Numbered from the stretch's first letter, positions 6,938-13,576 are shown. The stretch is DNA of 13,576 nt from DASQHM01 sp035632095 (GCA_035632095.1 DASQHM010000180.1:1-13576); one strand, 5' to 3'. Translations and numbers: made by a program. The notes: a model not told the origin generated them from the letters alone.

Positions 6938-7858
6938 ATGCGCCGCGCCATGGCAATGCCTCGAACCGTGCGGCTCTGGGAGGCGGGCGCCCGCGATGGC
7001 CTGCAGAACGAAACCGCAGAGGTTCCGACCGCGGTCAAAGTGGAGTTGATCGAGCGCCTTGTCGAATGTGGCGTGACGCATATCGAAGCGGCAAGCTTCG
7101 TGTCGCCGAAATGGGTTCCGCGCATGGCGGATAGCGCGGAGGTCATGGCGCGACTTCACCGCCGCGACGGCGTCGTCTATCAGGCGCTGACCCCGAACGT
7201 GAAGGGAATCGAAGCGGCCGTCGCGGCGCATGTGGATCACGTGGCGGTCTTCGCTTCGGCGAGTGAGAGCTTCTCGCGCCGAAACATAAATTGCTCCATC
7301 GAAGAGAGCCTGGAGCGGTTTCGCCCCGTATGCGCCGAAGCGGCAAAACACGGAATCAAGGTCCGGGGCTTCGTCAGCGTGGTTGTCGGATGCCCGTTCG
7401 AAGGGCCCGTTGCGCCGCATGCGCCGGCACGCGTCGCGCGGGCGCTCATGGACATGGGCTGTACCGACGTCGGCCTCGGCGACACGATCGGCGTCGGCAC
7501 GCCGAAACAAGTGCAAGCGATGATCGAAGCGTGCGCGAAAGTCGTGCCGATCGAGCGGCTCGGCGTCCACCTGCACGACACCTATGGCCAGGCGCTGGCC
7601 AACATCCTGGCGGCGCTGGAAATGGGCGTCAGCATCGTCGATAGTTCCGTCGCTGGTCTCGGCGGCTGCCCCTATGCGCCGGGCGCCACGGGGAATGTGG
7701 CGACCGAGGACGTGGTCTACATGCTGGATGGCCTCGGCATCGATACCGGCAGCGATCTGACGAAGCTTGTGCGGACCGCGTGGTGGATATCCGACCGGCT
7801 CGGCCGTCCGCCCGTGTCGCGCGTCGCCCGGGCGCTCAAGTCGAAGTGTCTATCGTAA
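6938..7858 (+). CDS. liuE: Hydroxymethylglutaryl-CoA lyase
   Basis: A 306-residue TIM-barrel lyase that splits HMG-CoA into acetoacetate and acetyl-CoA, the last step of leucine breakdown. All key residues of the human enzyme are present at a constant offset of 22: R19 and D20 (human R41, D42), metal ligands H211 and H213 in HLHDTYG, the active-site loop Cys C244 in GGCPYAPGATGN, and N253. The early motif reads EAGARDGLQNE rather than the usual EVGPRDGLQNE, a mild variation. The start at 6938 has AAAGGA 10 nt upstream. A later Met at 6956 would give a more usual N-terminus, so the start could be six codons later. It begins 6 nt after the carboxylase alpha stop and is clearly in the same operon. 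Confidence 0.95.
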   Translation: MRRAMAMPRTVRLWEAGARDGLQNETAEVPTAVKVELIERLVECGVTHIEAASFVSPKWVPRMADSAEVMARLHRRDGVVYQALTPNVKGIEAAVAAHVDHVAVFASASESFSRRNINCSIEESLERFRPVCAEAAKHGIKVRGFVSVVVGCPFEGPVAPHAPARVARALMDMGCTDVGLGDTIGVGTPKQVQAMIEACAKVVPIERLGVHLHDTYGQALANILAALEMGVSIVDSSVAGLGGCPYAPGATGNVATEDVVYMLDGLGIDTGSDLTKLVRTAWWISDRLGRPPVSRVARALKSKCLS

Positions 7859-7874
7859 CCGGACGGCGCGCGGA

Positions 7875-8297
7875 ATGACGTTGCATCTGCTCAAGCTTTG
7901 CGTCGGTATCGACAGCATCGAAGAACTCGCGCGCTGGCAAAAAAAGAAGCGCCGCAAGAGCGCCGTAGGCTCATATCACTACACGCGAAATTTTCCCAAG
8001 CGCGACGAAGAGATTCTCGACGGCGGCTCGATGTATTGGGTCATCAAGGGTTTCGTGCGCGTGCGCCAGCGGATCATCGCGCTCGATACGGTCCATTTGC
8101 AGGAAGAAGGGCGGTATTGCCGGATCACCCTACACAAGAAGCTGGTGCCGACCGTGCCGCAGCCGCGCAAGCCGCACCAGGGCTGGCGCTATCTCGAGCC
8201 GGCGGACGCTCCTCCCGATCTCGACCCGAAAGGCAAGGGCGAACGCGCCATGCCGGCCGAGCTGCTGGCGGAGTTGAAGATGCTCGGGCTCCTGTAA
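7875..8297 (+). CDS. DUF1489 family protein
   Basis: A 140-residue cytoplasmic protein that I recognise as the DUF1489 family, small conserved proteins known mainly from Alphaproteobacteria and of unknown function. Typical features are the start LHLLKLCVGIDSIEELARWQ (3-22), YTRNFPKR (36-43), GGSMYWVIKGFVRVRQRI (50-67) and QGWRYLEPADAPPDL (102-116). No signal peptide, membrane segment or catalytic motif stands out. The segment KKKRRK (23-28) is strongly basic, and with the conserved aromatic core it could suit nucleic-acid binding, but that is a guess. The start at 7875 was chosen because family similarity begins there; a longer in-frame reading overlaps the lyase gene. It follows the lyase by 16 nt and ends the operon just before a hairpin terminator. 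Confidence 0.88.
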   Translation: MTLHLLKLCVGIDSIEELARWQKKKRRKSAVGSYHYTRNFPKRDEEILDGGSMYWVIKGFVRVRQRIIALDTVHLQEEGRYCRITLHKKLVPTVPQPRKPHQGWRYLEPADAPPDLDPKGKGERAMPAELLAELKMLGLL

Positions 8298-8302
8298 CGA
8301 AA

Positions 8303-8325
8303 AGGGGCGCCGCTCGGGCGCCCCT
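8303..8325. terminator. Hairpin terminator between convergent genes
   Basis: A perfect 9-bp stem (GGGGCGCC at 8304-8311 with GGCGCCCC at 8317-8324, plus a flanking A-T pair) closes a 5-nt loop, GCTCG. On the minus strand it is followed by TTTT, giving an intrinsic terminator for the porin gene. On the plus strand it lies 6 nt after the DUF1489 stop but has no T-run, so termination there may be weaker or depend on other factors. Confidence 0.85.
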
Positions 8326-8349
8326 CGTGCGGTGCCAGATAGATCGGCG

Positions 8350-9663
8350 TTAGAACGGGATCACCACATCGACGGCCGCCGTATACATGGTCTTGTCCTT
8401 GGAATCGTTGAACGGCGTGGCGGTCGACGAGCTGCTCGAATTGTCGGTCGACAGAGCGCGGTCGACCCGAATCTCCGGCCGGATCACCGTTCCGGTGATG
8501 AACGAGGGCACCGGCGGCTTGATTTGGACGCCGAGCGTCAATTCGCCGTAGGTGGTCTTGCCGCCGCCGACCGTGCGCGAGCTCAAATTCGGGATCTGGG
8601 AGGACGGCAGCCCGAGCAGGCGCGCCGCGTCGGTGTTGTTGCCGAATTGCGCCACGAACGCGCCTTGCGCATCGCGCCAGACTTCGGCGCGTGCCGACAG
8701 CGTGAAGATGTCGTCGAGCGCGTAGCTCGCATACTGCGCCATGCCGTAGCCGTTGGCGCTAAGGCCGTCGTCATGCACCCAGTTCGCCTCGTTCACCAGG
8801 GTCCACTTGTCGGTGACCTTCCACGTGGTGACGATATCGTTGTAGTAGCGGTACTTCCTATCGGCCCGGATCGGGTTGCCGTTGAGATCGACGCTGCCGT
8901 TCGGGTTTTCCGGACCGAAGTGGCTCAAGCCTAAGATGGTCAGGTTGCCGCCGAGCAAATTGAGGCCGACGCCGAGAATGCCGGCTTCCGCGTTGTTGTT
9001 GTCGGCGAACGGGCTGGTCAGATTGCCCCAGTCGAAGCCGGTCCACACGTCCAGGATCGGCAGCGCATGCCAGGTGGCGAGGATGCCGGTATGTTTGACC
9101 GGCAAGCCGAAGTTATAGATGTAGCTGTGCGAGTAAAACGTATTGCCCGAGGGATCGATCACCTCGTTGCCGAGCGGCGTCGGGTACTGGCCCGCCTTTA
9201 GGTCCACGCCGCCGTCCGTGAACCACGGTGCGTGCAGTTGAAGGTTCGCTTCGACCAGGTCGAACTGATTGACCCGCGTCGTCGCCAGGTCGAACTCATG
9301 CAGGAAATGGGTGTAGCGCGCGTCGGAGCCGTACATGCCCTGCAGCTTGAAGCCGAGGTCGTAGACCGGCTTGGTGCTGTCGATCGGCCGCTGTGCGGTC
9401 AGCAGCAGCTGATTCAGCATGAGCTGGTTTTCGTGATCGTCGTACAACCGGCCGAAATTGCGATGATCGTTGTTGCTGTCCGGGTTGCCGGTGATGCCGA
9501 CATCAAGTTGTCCACCCAGCTTGACGGCGTCGAGCCAGTTGGCCGGCTTCGCGTCTGCCGGCTTCGCATCGTCAGCGCGCGCCGCCCCGCCGGACATCGC
9601 GCCGATTGCCAAGGCCATAGTGCCGACCCCGATCAGGTGCCGAAAAGTCTTCTTATTGGTCAC
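8350..9663 (-). CDS. Outer-membrane beta-barrel porin, BBP2/OmpL-like family
   Basis: A 437-residue protein with a signal peptide (basic MTNKKTFRHL, hydrophobic core, cut after ARA30), a short Asp/Ala/Lys/Pro segment, then a barrel of alternating strands. It ends in VIPF, the C-terminal Phe expected for insertion by the BAM complex. The segment AGQYPTPLGNEVIDPSGNTF (157-176), followed by FYSHSYIYN and KHTGILATW, is the mark of the putative beta-barrel porin-2 (OmpL-like) family. A Ser/Asn run (NSSSSSS, 408-413) near the end may be a surface loop. The start codon is GTG, with GAGGGA about 6 nt upstream; no ATG is available before the signal core. The transported solute cannot be read from sequence. 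Expression may come from the sigma-54-like promoter upstream. Confidence 0.88.
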   Translation of the reverse strand: MTNKKTFRHLIGVGTMALAIGAMSGGAARADDAKPADAKPANWLDAVKLGGQLDVGITGNPDSNNDHRNFGRLYDDHENQLMLNQLLLTAQRPIDSTKPVYDLGFKLQGMYGSDARYTHFLHEFDLATTRVNQFDLVEANLQLHAPWFTDGGVDLKAGQYPTPLGNEVIDPSGNTFYSHSYIYNFGLPVKHTGILATWHALPILDVWTGFDWGNLTSPFADNNNAEAGILGVGLNLLGGNLTILGLSHFGPENPNGSVDLNGNPIRADRKYRYYNDIVTTWKVTDKWTLVNEANWVHDDGLSANGYGMAQYASYALDDIFTLSARAEVWRDAQGAFVAQFGNNTDAARLLGLPSSQIPNLSSRTVGGGKTTYGELTLGVQIKPPVPSFITGTVIRPEIRVDRALSTDNSSSSSTATPFNDSKDKTMYTAAVDVVIPF

Positions 9664-9780
9664 GTCAGTTCCCTCGCGCGTTCAGAGCAATCCAGGCCGC
9701 AATCGCGTTTTGTACACGAACGTGGGCCGGGGTCCAGGGTCGAATCCCAGCGGCACGAACTTTCCATCGAACCATTACTT

Positions 9781-9790
9781 TGTTGCAACA
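9781..9790. promoter_or_regulatory. Palindrome TGTTGCAACA
   Basis: A perfect 10-bp palindrome directly downstream of the sigma-54-like site, around positions +4 to +13 of the predicted porin transcript. It could be an operator at which a bound repressor blocks transcription. No binding protein is suggested by the sequence. Confidence 0.3.
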
Positions 9791-9803
9791 CACGTTTTGA
9801 AAC

Positions 9804-9819
9804 AGCAATAACCATGCCA
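9804..9819 (-). promoter_or_regulatory. Sigma-54 (-24/-12) promoter candidate for the porin gene
   Basis: On the minus strand this reads TGGCATGGTTATTGCT. The -24 GG and -12 GC are exactly 10 nt apart, and both TGGCA and TTGC match the RpoN consensus TGGCACG-N4-TTGCW with one mismatch in the first block. Transcription would start near 9793, giving a leader of about 130 nt before the GTG at 9663. No activator gene is in the window. It is a sequence match only. Confidence 0.5.
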
Positions 9820-9976
9820 CAACGTTGAATATTATGTAAATTTCCTTGGGAGCGCTACTCCTCGCGACAAAACCTTCGCGCCACGAATTCTTCTACAGGC
9901 CGCTTGGCATTCGAATTGCCGAATTATTAGGCGAGTTGCTGCAATTTGCGGCTAGATTCTTCGTCAAACCTTGGCT

Positions 9977-11125
9977 CTAGCGGACCGACGCCGCATCCAC
10001 TTCGTCGATCGCGCCACCGCCAATGATCCGCGCCACCCCTTCGGCAATCGCCATGGACGAGGTCAGGCCCGGACTCTCGATCCCGAACAAATTCACGAGT
10101 CCCGGTATGCCGTGAATGGCGCTGCCTTGGATCATGAAGTCGGCGCCGCCGTCTTTTTCGCTCCCGAGTTTCGGCCGGATGCCGGCGTAGCCGGGCTGCA
10201 AACTGCCGTCGCGGAGCGCCGGAAAATAGCGACGGATGGCCGCGTAAAAGCTACCGGCGCGGCCGGGGTCCACGGCGTAGTCGAGCGCGGCGATGGGCTC
10301 CGTGTCGGGTCCGAACTTGATCTGCCCCGCCAGATCGACGGTGACATGGGTACCCGCACCGCCCGGGACCGGGACCGGGTAGATCAGCCGCGTGAACGGC
10401 GGCTTGCCGGAGAGCGTGAAGTAGTTGCCTTTGAGAAAGTATCCGGCCGGAACATGCGCGGGCGCCAGGCCCTCGATGCGGCGCGCAATTTCGATTGCCT
10501 GCAATCCGGCGCAATTCACCAACAGTTCGCAGTCGATTTCGGTCGTGGCGCCAGCATCGCCGCCGGCTGTGACGCGAAATCCGCGATTGCCGGCGCGCGC
10601 TTTCAGGAAGGGACTGCGGAACGCAATCATGGCGCCGTGGGTTTCGGCATCGCCTTGATAGGCAAGCATCAGCCCGTGACTGTCGACGATTCCGGTGGAG
10701 GGCGAGAGAAGTGCCGCAACACAGCGGAGCGCCGGTTCGAGACGGATCGCATCGCTGCCGTCCATCGGTTCGAGGTCGAATACGCCGTTGCCTTCCGCAC
10801 GCCGTTTCAAGTCGTCGAGCGTCGGACGCTCTGCATCGCTCGTGGCGACGATCAGCTTGCCGATTCGCTTGTGCGCGACCCCGTGGCTGGCGCAGAAGTC
10901 GTAGAGCGCGCGCTTGCCGGCGACGCAAAGCCGGCCCTTCAAGCTTCCGGGCGTGTAATAGATGCCGGCGTGGATGACCTCGCTGTTGCGGGAGGAGGTG
11001 CCGGTGCCGATGGTGCTTTCGGCTTCCAGCACGATCACCTCGCGTCCTTCGAGCGCCAGGCGCCGGGCGACGGCAAGCCCCACGACCCCGGCGCCCACCA
11101 CAATGCATTCGATCACGTCCGCCAT
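9977..11125 (-). CDS. FAD-dependent oxidoreductase, L-2-hydroxyglutarate dehydrogenase-like
   Basis: A 382-residue DAO-superfamily flavoprotein. The N-terminal FAD site is VVGAGVVGLAVARRL (9-23), followed by VLEAE (32-36). The segment TSSRNSEVIHAGIYYTPGSL (43-62) and the following KGRLCVAGKRALYDFC closely resemble L-2-hydroxyglutarate dehydrogenase/oxidase (human L2HGDH, E. coli LhgO). GTHVTVDLAGQIKFGPD (258-274) holds a conserved His, and the C-terminal FAD-contact segment is GIESPGLTSS (348-357). Such enzymes oxidise a 2-hydroxyacid to a 2-oxoacid and pass electrons to the quinone pool. The glutarate substrate is likely but not proven, because close paralogues act on other 2-hydroxyacids. 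The start is the ATG at 11125, with only a weak AGG upstream. It lies 29 nt downstream of the hydrolase gene, so the two are probably co-transcribed. Confidence 0.85.
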   Translation of the reverse strand: MADVIECIVVGAGVVGLAVARRLALEGREVIVLEAESTIGTGTSSRNSEVIHAGIYYTPGSLKGRLCVAGKRALYDFCASHGVAHKRIGKLIVATSDAERPTLDDLKRRAEGNGVFDLEPMDGSDAIRLEPALRCVAALLSPSTGIVDSHGLMLAYQGDAETHGAMIAFRSPFLKARAGNRGFRVTAGGDAGATTEIDCELLVNCAGLQAIEIARRIEGLAPAHVPAGYFLKGNYFTLSGKPPFTRLIYPVPVPGGAGTHVTVDLAGQIKFGPDTEPIAALDYAVDPGRAGSFYAAIRRYFPALRDGSLQPGYAGIRPKLGSEKDGGADFMIQGSAIHGIPGLVNLFGIESPGLTSSMAIAEGVARIIGGGAIDEVDAASVR

Positions 11126-11154
11126 GGTGCGCCTGGGTCCGGCGGCCGGCCCGC

Positions 11155-12495
11155 TCAGTAGGTCAGTTCGATCACGCTGACGCGGTTTTCCTTGACCGGC
11201 CAGGTCCGCGCGACGATGCCTTCCTGGTTCACGATGCCTTCCACCGAGCGGCTTGGCGCCGCCGCATTCACCTTGACCAACGAAATTGTGCCGACGCCCG
11301 GGGGGATTGCCGCCGGCACCTGACCGTCCAACAGCACAACGTCACGGCCCGGCGTGTAGTAGCCGCGGGGGCGCGACATGTAGACCACCGCACCTGCCTC
11401 GCTATCGCCTTTTCCAAAGGGTTGCGGCCGGATGTTCACGTAGCCGCTGGAGCGCGCGAAGGGCGAGCGATAGATATGCGTGATCGGATTGCCCGGCACG
11501 CCGACCACGAATTCGTAATAGGCGTCGGGCCCCACTTCGAACGGGCCCCACTGGCCGTCGGCTCCGGTCTTTTTCGAATGCACCGCGCGGCCGCGGCGCT
11601 CGCCGGTCTTGGGCGAGACCTCATAGATCTCCACGCTCGCGCCCCCGACGCCGATATTGGTTTGCGCTCCGGCCTCGAAGCCGCTGACTTTCCCGGCCAG
11701 CACCGCATGCTTTTCGACCGCGATGTCCAACATCGCGGGATCGTGTCCCGTGATCGCGCGGTACATGGCGGCGAAGGCTTCCGGGGCGTATCCGGTTTCG
11801 CGGTGGTCGATGCCCGGCAGGACGATGTTGGTCGCGCCTTTCAGCTCTGGCGCGTCGTATGACAGGCCCGTGGGCCCGGGAAGTCCGAACACCTTGCCGT
11901 CGGTTTGCGCGAACTTGTCGTTCTTGTCGCTTCGGATGGTGAAGAAGCGCACCCCCGGCACGACCTCGCCCGGTGTCGAGTTCAGATCGCGCATGAACGG
12001 CGAAGCGCCGTTGAATTCGCTGCCGACGAGAACCTTGTCCGACACGACAACGCCATGATTGACGCAGCCGCAGAGAATTGCGGTCTGGACCACGGCCGCG
12101 CCGCCGCCGTTCTTGATGTAGTTGCGGACCGTATTTCCGCCGCGCGATTGCGCGACCAGGATCACCTTGGGCGCGCCGGTGCGTTTGCGCACCATGGCGA
12201 CTTCCTGCGCCAGCTGTTGCATTGCGTCGGCGGTCGAGGAGCGCCCTTCCTGCGGCGTGTCGTCCTTGGTCCGGGCCAGGGGATAACGCAGGTCGACGGC
12301 GTGCATCAGGGAACGCGGATAGCCGTTGGATTCAAACCGCCAAATCGTCGTGATCCACAAACCGGCCGTGTCGCCGTTGCCGTGGACGAAGACGATCGGC
12401 AGACGGCGCTCTGCGGACAGCACATTTGGGCCCCCAAACGCCGCCATGGCCGGCCCGAGCGCGAGCAGGCCGAGAGCCTGACGCCTATTTAACAT
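11155..12495 (-). CDS. Exported alpha/beta hydrolase (lipase/esterase-like) with C-terminal beta-rich domain
   Basis: A 446-residue protein starting at the ATG at 12495, with AAGGGG 7 nt upstream; an in-frame Met 12 codons earlier lacks such a site. The N-terminus NRRQALGLLALGPAMAAF is a Tat-like signal, with a likely cut after LSA28. The alpha/beta hydrolase core (32-250) has IVFVHGNGD (34-42), the nucleophile elbow VAQSRGG with S117, an Asp candidate in IRSDKND (D190 or D193), and H231 in GIDHRETG. Residues about 264-335 look like a carboxypeptidase-regulatory/transthyretin-type beta-sandwich, followed by another beta-rich stretch to 446. The HGNGD motif and the pairing with ketone-body genes recall extracellular PHA depolymerases such as PhaZ7, but the elbow is AQSRG instead of the lipase-like AHSMG, so the substrate stays open. 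It heads the operon with the FAD oxidoreductase. Confidence 0.82.
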   Translation of the reverse strand: MLNRRQALGLLALGPAMAAFGGPNVLSAERRLPIVFVHGNGDTAGLWITTIWRFESNGYPRSLMHAVDLRYPLARTKDDTPQEGRSSTADAMQQLAQEVAMVRKRTGAPKVILVAQSRGGNTVRNYIKNGGGAAVVQTAILCGCVNHGVVVSDKVLVGSEFNGASPFMRDLNSTPGEVVPGVRFFTIRSDKNDKFAQTDGKVFGLPGPTGLSYDAPELKGATNIVLPGIDHRETGYAPEAFAAMYRAITGHDPAMLDIAVEKHAVLAGKVSGFEAGAQTNIGVGGASVEIYEVSPKTGERRGRAVHSKKTGADGQWGPFEVGPDAYYEFVVGVPGNPITHIYRSPFARSSGYVNIRPQPFGKGDSEAGAVVYMSRPRGYYTPGRDVVLLDGQVPAAIPPGVGTISLVKVNAAAPSRSVEGIVNQEGIVARTWPVKENRVSVIELTY

Positions 12496-12668
12496 TCTTG
12501 CACCCCTTCGCTGGACTTCCCCGATCAGCAACCGGCGGTATCCCGGTTATCCGGGCTTAACGGCCGGCGGCTTGGCTCCTCCCGGTTGATACACATCGCG
12601 ACCAAACCGCGCGCAATTTATGCCTAGATGATGCGGGGTTACACGGTTAGGATCAACAACGCTCGCGC

Positions 12669-12718
12669 CCCGAAGGATCGGGCTCGCGATGCGAGATTTG
12701 GGCGCCGTGCATCGGCGC
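12669..12718 (+). repeat. Three adjacent small hairpins upstream of the 3-hydroxybutyrate dehydrogenase gene
   Basis: Three perfect stem-loops follow one another: CCCGA-AGGA-TCGGG (12669-12682), CTCGC-GAT-GCGAG (12683-12695) and GCGCCG-TGCAT-CGGCGC (12702-12718). They lie 53 nt or more before the start codon and could form a structured mRNA leader. None is followed by a T-run, so they are not terminators of the usual type. In GC-rich DNA short hairpins can arise by chance. The rest of the 275-nt gap (12496-12770) holds one more hairpin, CCCGG-TTAT-CCGGG (12542-12555), and no gene or clear promoter. Confidence 0.35.
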
Positions 12719-12770
12719 AGCGCGTTCCGGGGTGACGGCGCGCCATGAGTCTTGGAAATGGAGGGGGGAT

Positions 12771-13553
12771 ATGTTGAACGACAAAGTCGCGGTGGTCACC
12801 GGTTCAACGAGCGGAATCGGTCTCGGCATTGCAAAGGCCCTGGCGCAGCAAGGCGTCGCCATCGTGCTGAACAGCCGCAAGGCCAGCAAGGAATCCGACG
12901 ATCTGGTCAAGCAACTTTCGGCCGAAACCAAGGCCAAGGTGTCCTTCCTCGGCGCCGACATGAGCGTGCCGGACGAGATCTACAAAATGATGGAGCAGGC
13001 GGCGAAGCAATTCGGCAAGGTCGACATCCTGGTCAACAACGCCGGCATCCAGCATGTGCAGCCGATCGACGAATTCCCGCTCGACAAGTGGGACATGGTG
13101 CTGGCGACCAATCTTTCGTCGGCGTTCCATACCACCAAGGCCGTGCTGCCGGGAATGAAGCAGCGCAAGTGGGGCCGGATCATCAACATCGCCTCGGCGC
13201 ATGGCCTCGTGGCGTCGCCCTTCAAGTCGGCCTACGTCGCGGCGAAGCACGGCATGCTGGGCTTGACCAAAGTGACGGCGCTGGAAGTGGCCGAGATCGG
13301 CATCACTTGCAACGCGATCTGCCCCGGCTATGTTTGGACGCCGCTGGTGCAAAAGCAGATACCGGATCAGGCCAAGGCGTTTCACATGTCCGAAGGCGAT
13401 GTGATCAAAAACGTGCTGCTGGCCAATCAACCGAACAAGAAGTTCGCCACCGTCGAGGAAATGGGCGCGCTTGCCGTGTTTCTTTCGTCGGAGGGTGCCG
13501 CGTCGATCACCGGCACGGCAATTCCAGTGGATGGCGGCTGGGTGGCGCATTGA
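12771..13553 (+). CDS. bdhA: D-3-hydroxybutyrate dehydrogenase
   Basis: A 260-residue SDR that reversibly oxidises D-3-hydroxybutyrate to acetoacetate with NAD+. Residue numbers match the well-studied Pseudomonas fragi enzyme: nucleotide motif TGSTSGIG (10-17), NNAG (89-92), the tetrad N114, S142, Y155 and K159, and substrate-binding Q94, H144, K152 and Q196. The family signatures ASAHGLVASPFKSAYVAAKH (141-160) and NAICPGYVWTPLV (181-193), and the end VDGGW, are present. The start at 12771 has a strong GGAGG at 12760-12764; an upstream in-frame ATG at 12732 adds a non-homologous 13 residues. It is divergent from the hydrolase/oxidoreductase pair. Its product acetoacetate is also the product of the HMG-CoA lyase in this window. 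It belongs to PHB or ketone-body use. Confidence 0.96.
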   Translation: MLNDKVAVVTGSTSGIGLGIAKALAQQGVAIVLNSRKASKESDDLVKQLSAETKAKVSFLGADMSVPDEIYKMMEQAAKQFGKVDILVNNAGIQHVQPIDEFPLDKWDMVLATNLSSAFHTTKAVLPGMKQRKWGRIINIASAHGLVASPFKSAYVAAKHGMLGLTKVTALEVAEIGITCNAICPGYVWTPLVQKQIPDQAKAFHMSEGDVIKNVLLANQPNKKFATVEEMGALAVFLSSEGAASITGTAIPVDGGWVAH

Positions 13554-13576
13554 GCTGACAGAGACGAGACATTCTG

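Larger units (their letters stand above)
9664..9976. other. 313-nt intergenic region, AT-richer, regulatory
   Basis: No gene is seen here on either strand. It is the upstream region of the porin gene and lies downstream of the FAD oxidoreductase gene. It is richer in A/T than its surroundings, especially 9760-9845 and 9880-9976. It holds the palindrome TGTTGCAACA (9781-9790), a sigma-54-like promoter facing the porin (9804-9819), a palindrome CAACGTTG (9820-9827), and a second sigma-54-like match facing the other way (9904-9920). CGAATT occurs three times (9884, 9912, 9920). No T-tailed terminator for the oxidoreductase gene was found. Confidence 0.6.

Noticed and set aside
4511..7576. A 1021-codon open reading frame on the minus strand, antisense to the carboxylase alpha and lyase genes
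   Set aside because: Its protein is rich in His, Arg and Asp with no recognisable domain. It lies opposite two firmly identified genes and is the usual antisense shadow in GC-rich DNA.
9971..11161. A 396-codon plus-strand frame opposite the FAD oxidoreductase, downstream of the second sigma-54-like site
   Set aside because: No domain, a non-ATG start and full overlap with a clear flavoprotein. The promoter-like site alone is not enough to call it.
12542..12555. CCCGG-TTAT-CCGGG hairpin as a terminator
   Set aside because: The stem is only 5 bp, it has no T-run, and it lies upstream of the hydrolase start rather than after a gene.
12732..12770. Earlier ATG start for 3-hydroxybutyrate dehydrogenase
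   Set aside because: Family numbering and the strong ribosome site match the ATG at 12771.

Overview
The window is GC-rich, densely packed bacterial DNA and most likely comes from an alphaproteobacterium (Hyphomicrobiales or Rhodospirillales type). The evidence is codon use, a DUF1489 family gene (a family I know mainly from Alphaproteobacteria), a BBP2/OmpL-like porin, and a leucine/isovalerate (liu-type) gene cluster. I cannot name the genus.

Left (7-1895, minus strand): a short-chain dehydrogenase/reductase is followed by an odd protein. That protein has a lysine-rich histone H1-like tail, an Ala/Pro linker, and two tandem copies of a roughly 67-residue domain. The second copy carries an HELHE motif. 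The two genes are probably co-transcribed and diverge from the next block.

Centre (2042-8297, plus strand): a tight operon reads 3-methylcrotonyl-CoA carboxylase beta subunit, 3-methylglutaconyl-CoA hydratase, a small six-cysteine exported protein of unknown function, the biotin-carrying carboxylase alpha subunit, HMG-CoA lyase and a DUF1489 protein. Gaps between genes are 3 to 18 nt. The enzymes convert 3-methylcrotonyl-CoA through 3-methylglutaconyl-CoA and HMG-CoA to acetoacetate and acetyl-CoA. Isovaleryl-CoA dehydrogenase and a dedicated regulator are not in the window. A strong hairpin at 8303-8325 separates this block from a convergent porin gene.

Right (8350-12495, minus strand): a GTG-started outer-membrane porin has a 313-nt upstream region containing a good match to a sigma-54 (-24/-12) promoter. 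Upstream of it are an L-2-hydroxyglutarate dehydrogenase-like FAD oxidoreductase and an exported (Tat-like signal) alpha/beta hydrolase with a C-terminal beta-rich extension. These two probably form an operon. At 12771-13553 (plus strand) is a D-3-hydroxybutyrate dehydrogenase with all family catalytic residues.

Theme: acetoacetate made by HMG-CoA lyase is the partner of D-3-hydroxybutyrate in the last gene, so the window joins leucine catabolism to ketone-body/PHB metabolism. The least explained items are the histone-tailed duplicated-domain protein, the six-cysteine exported protein inside the liu operon, and the sigma-54-like sites. No tRNA, rRNA, CRISPR array, IS element or attachment site was seen.
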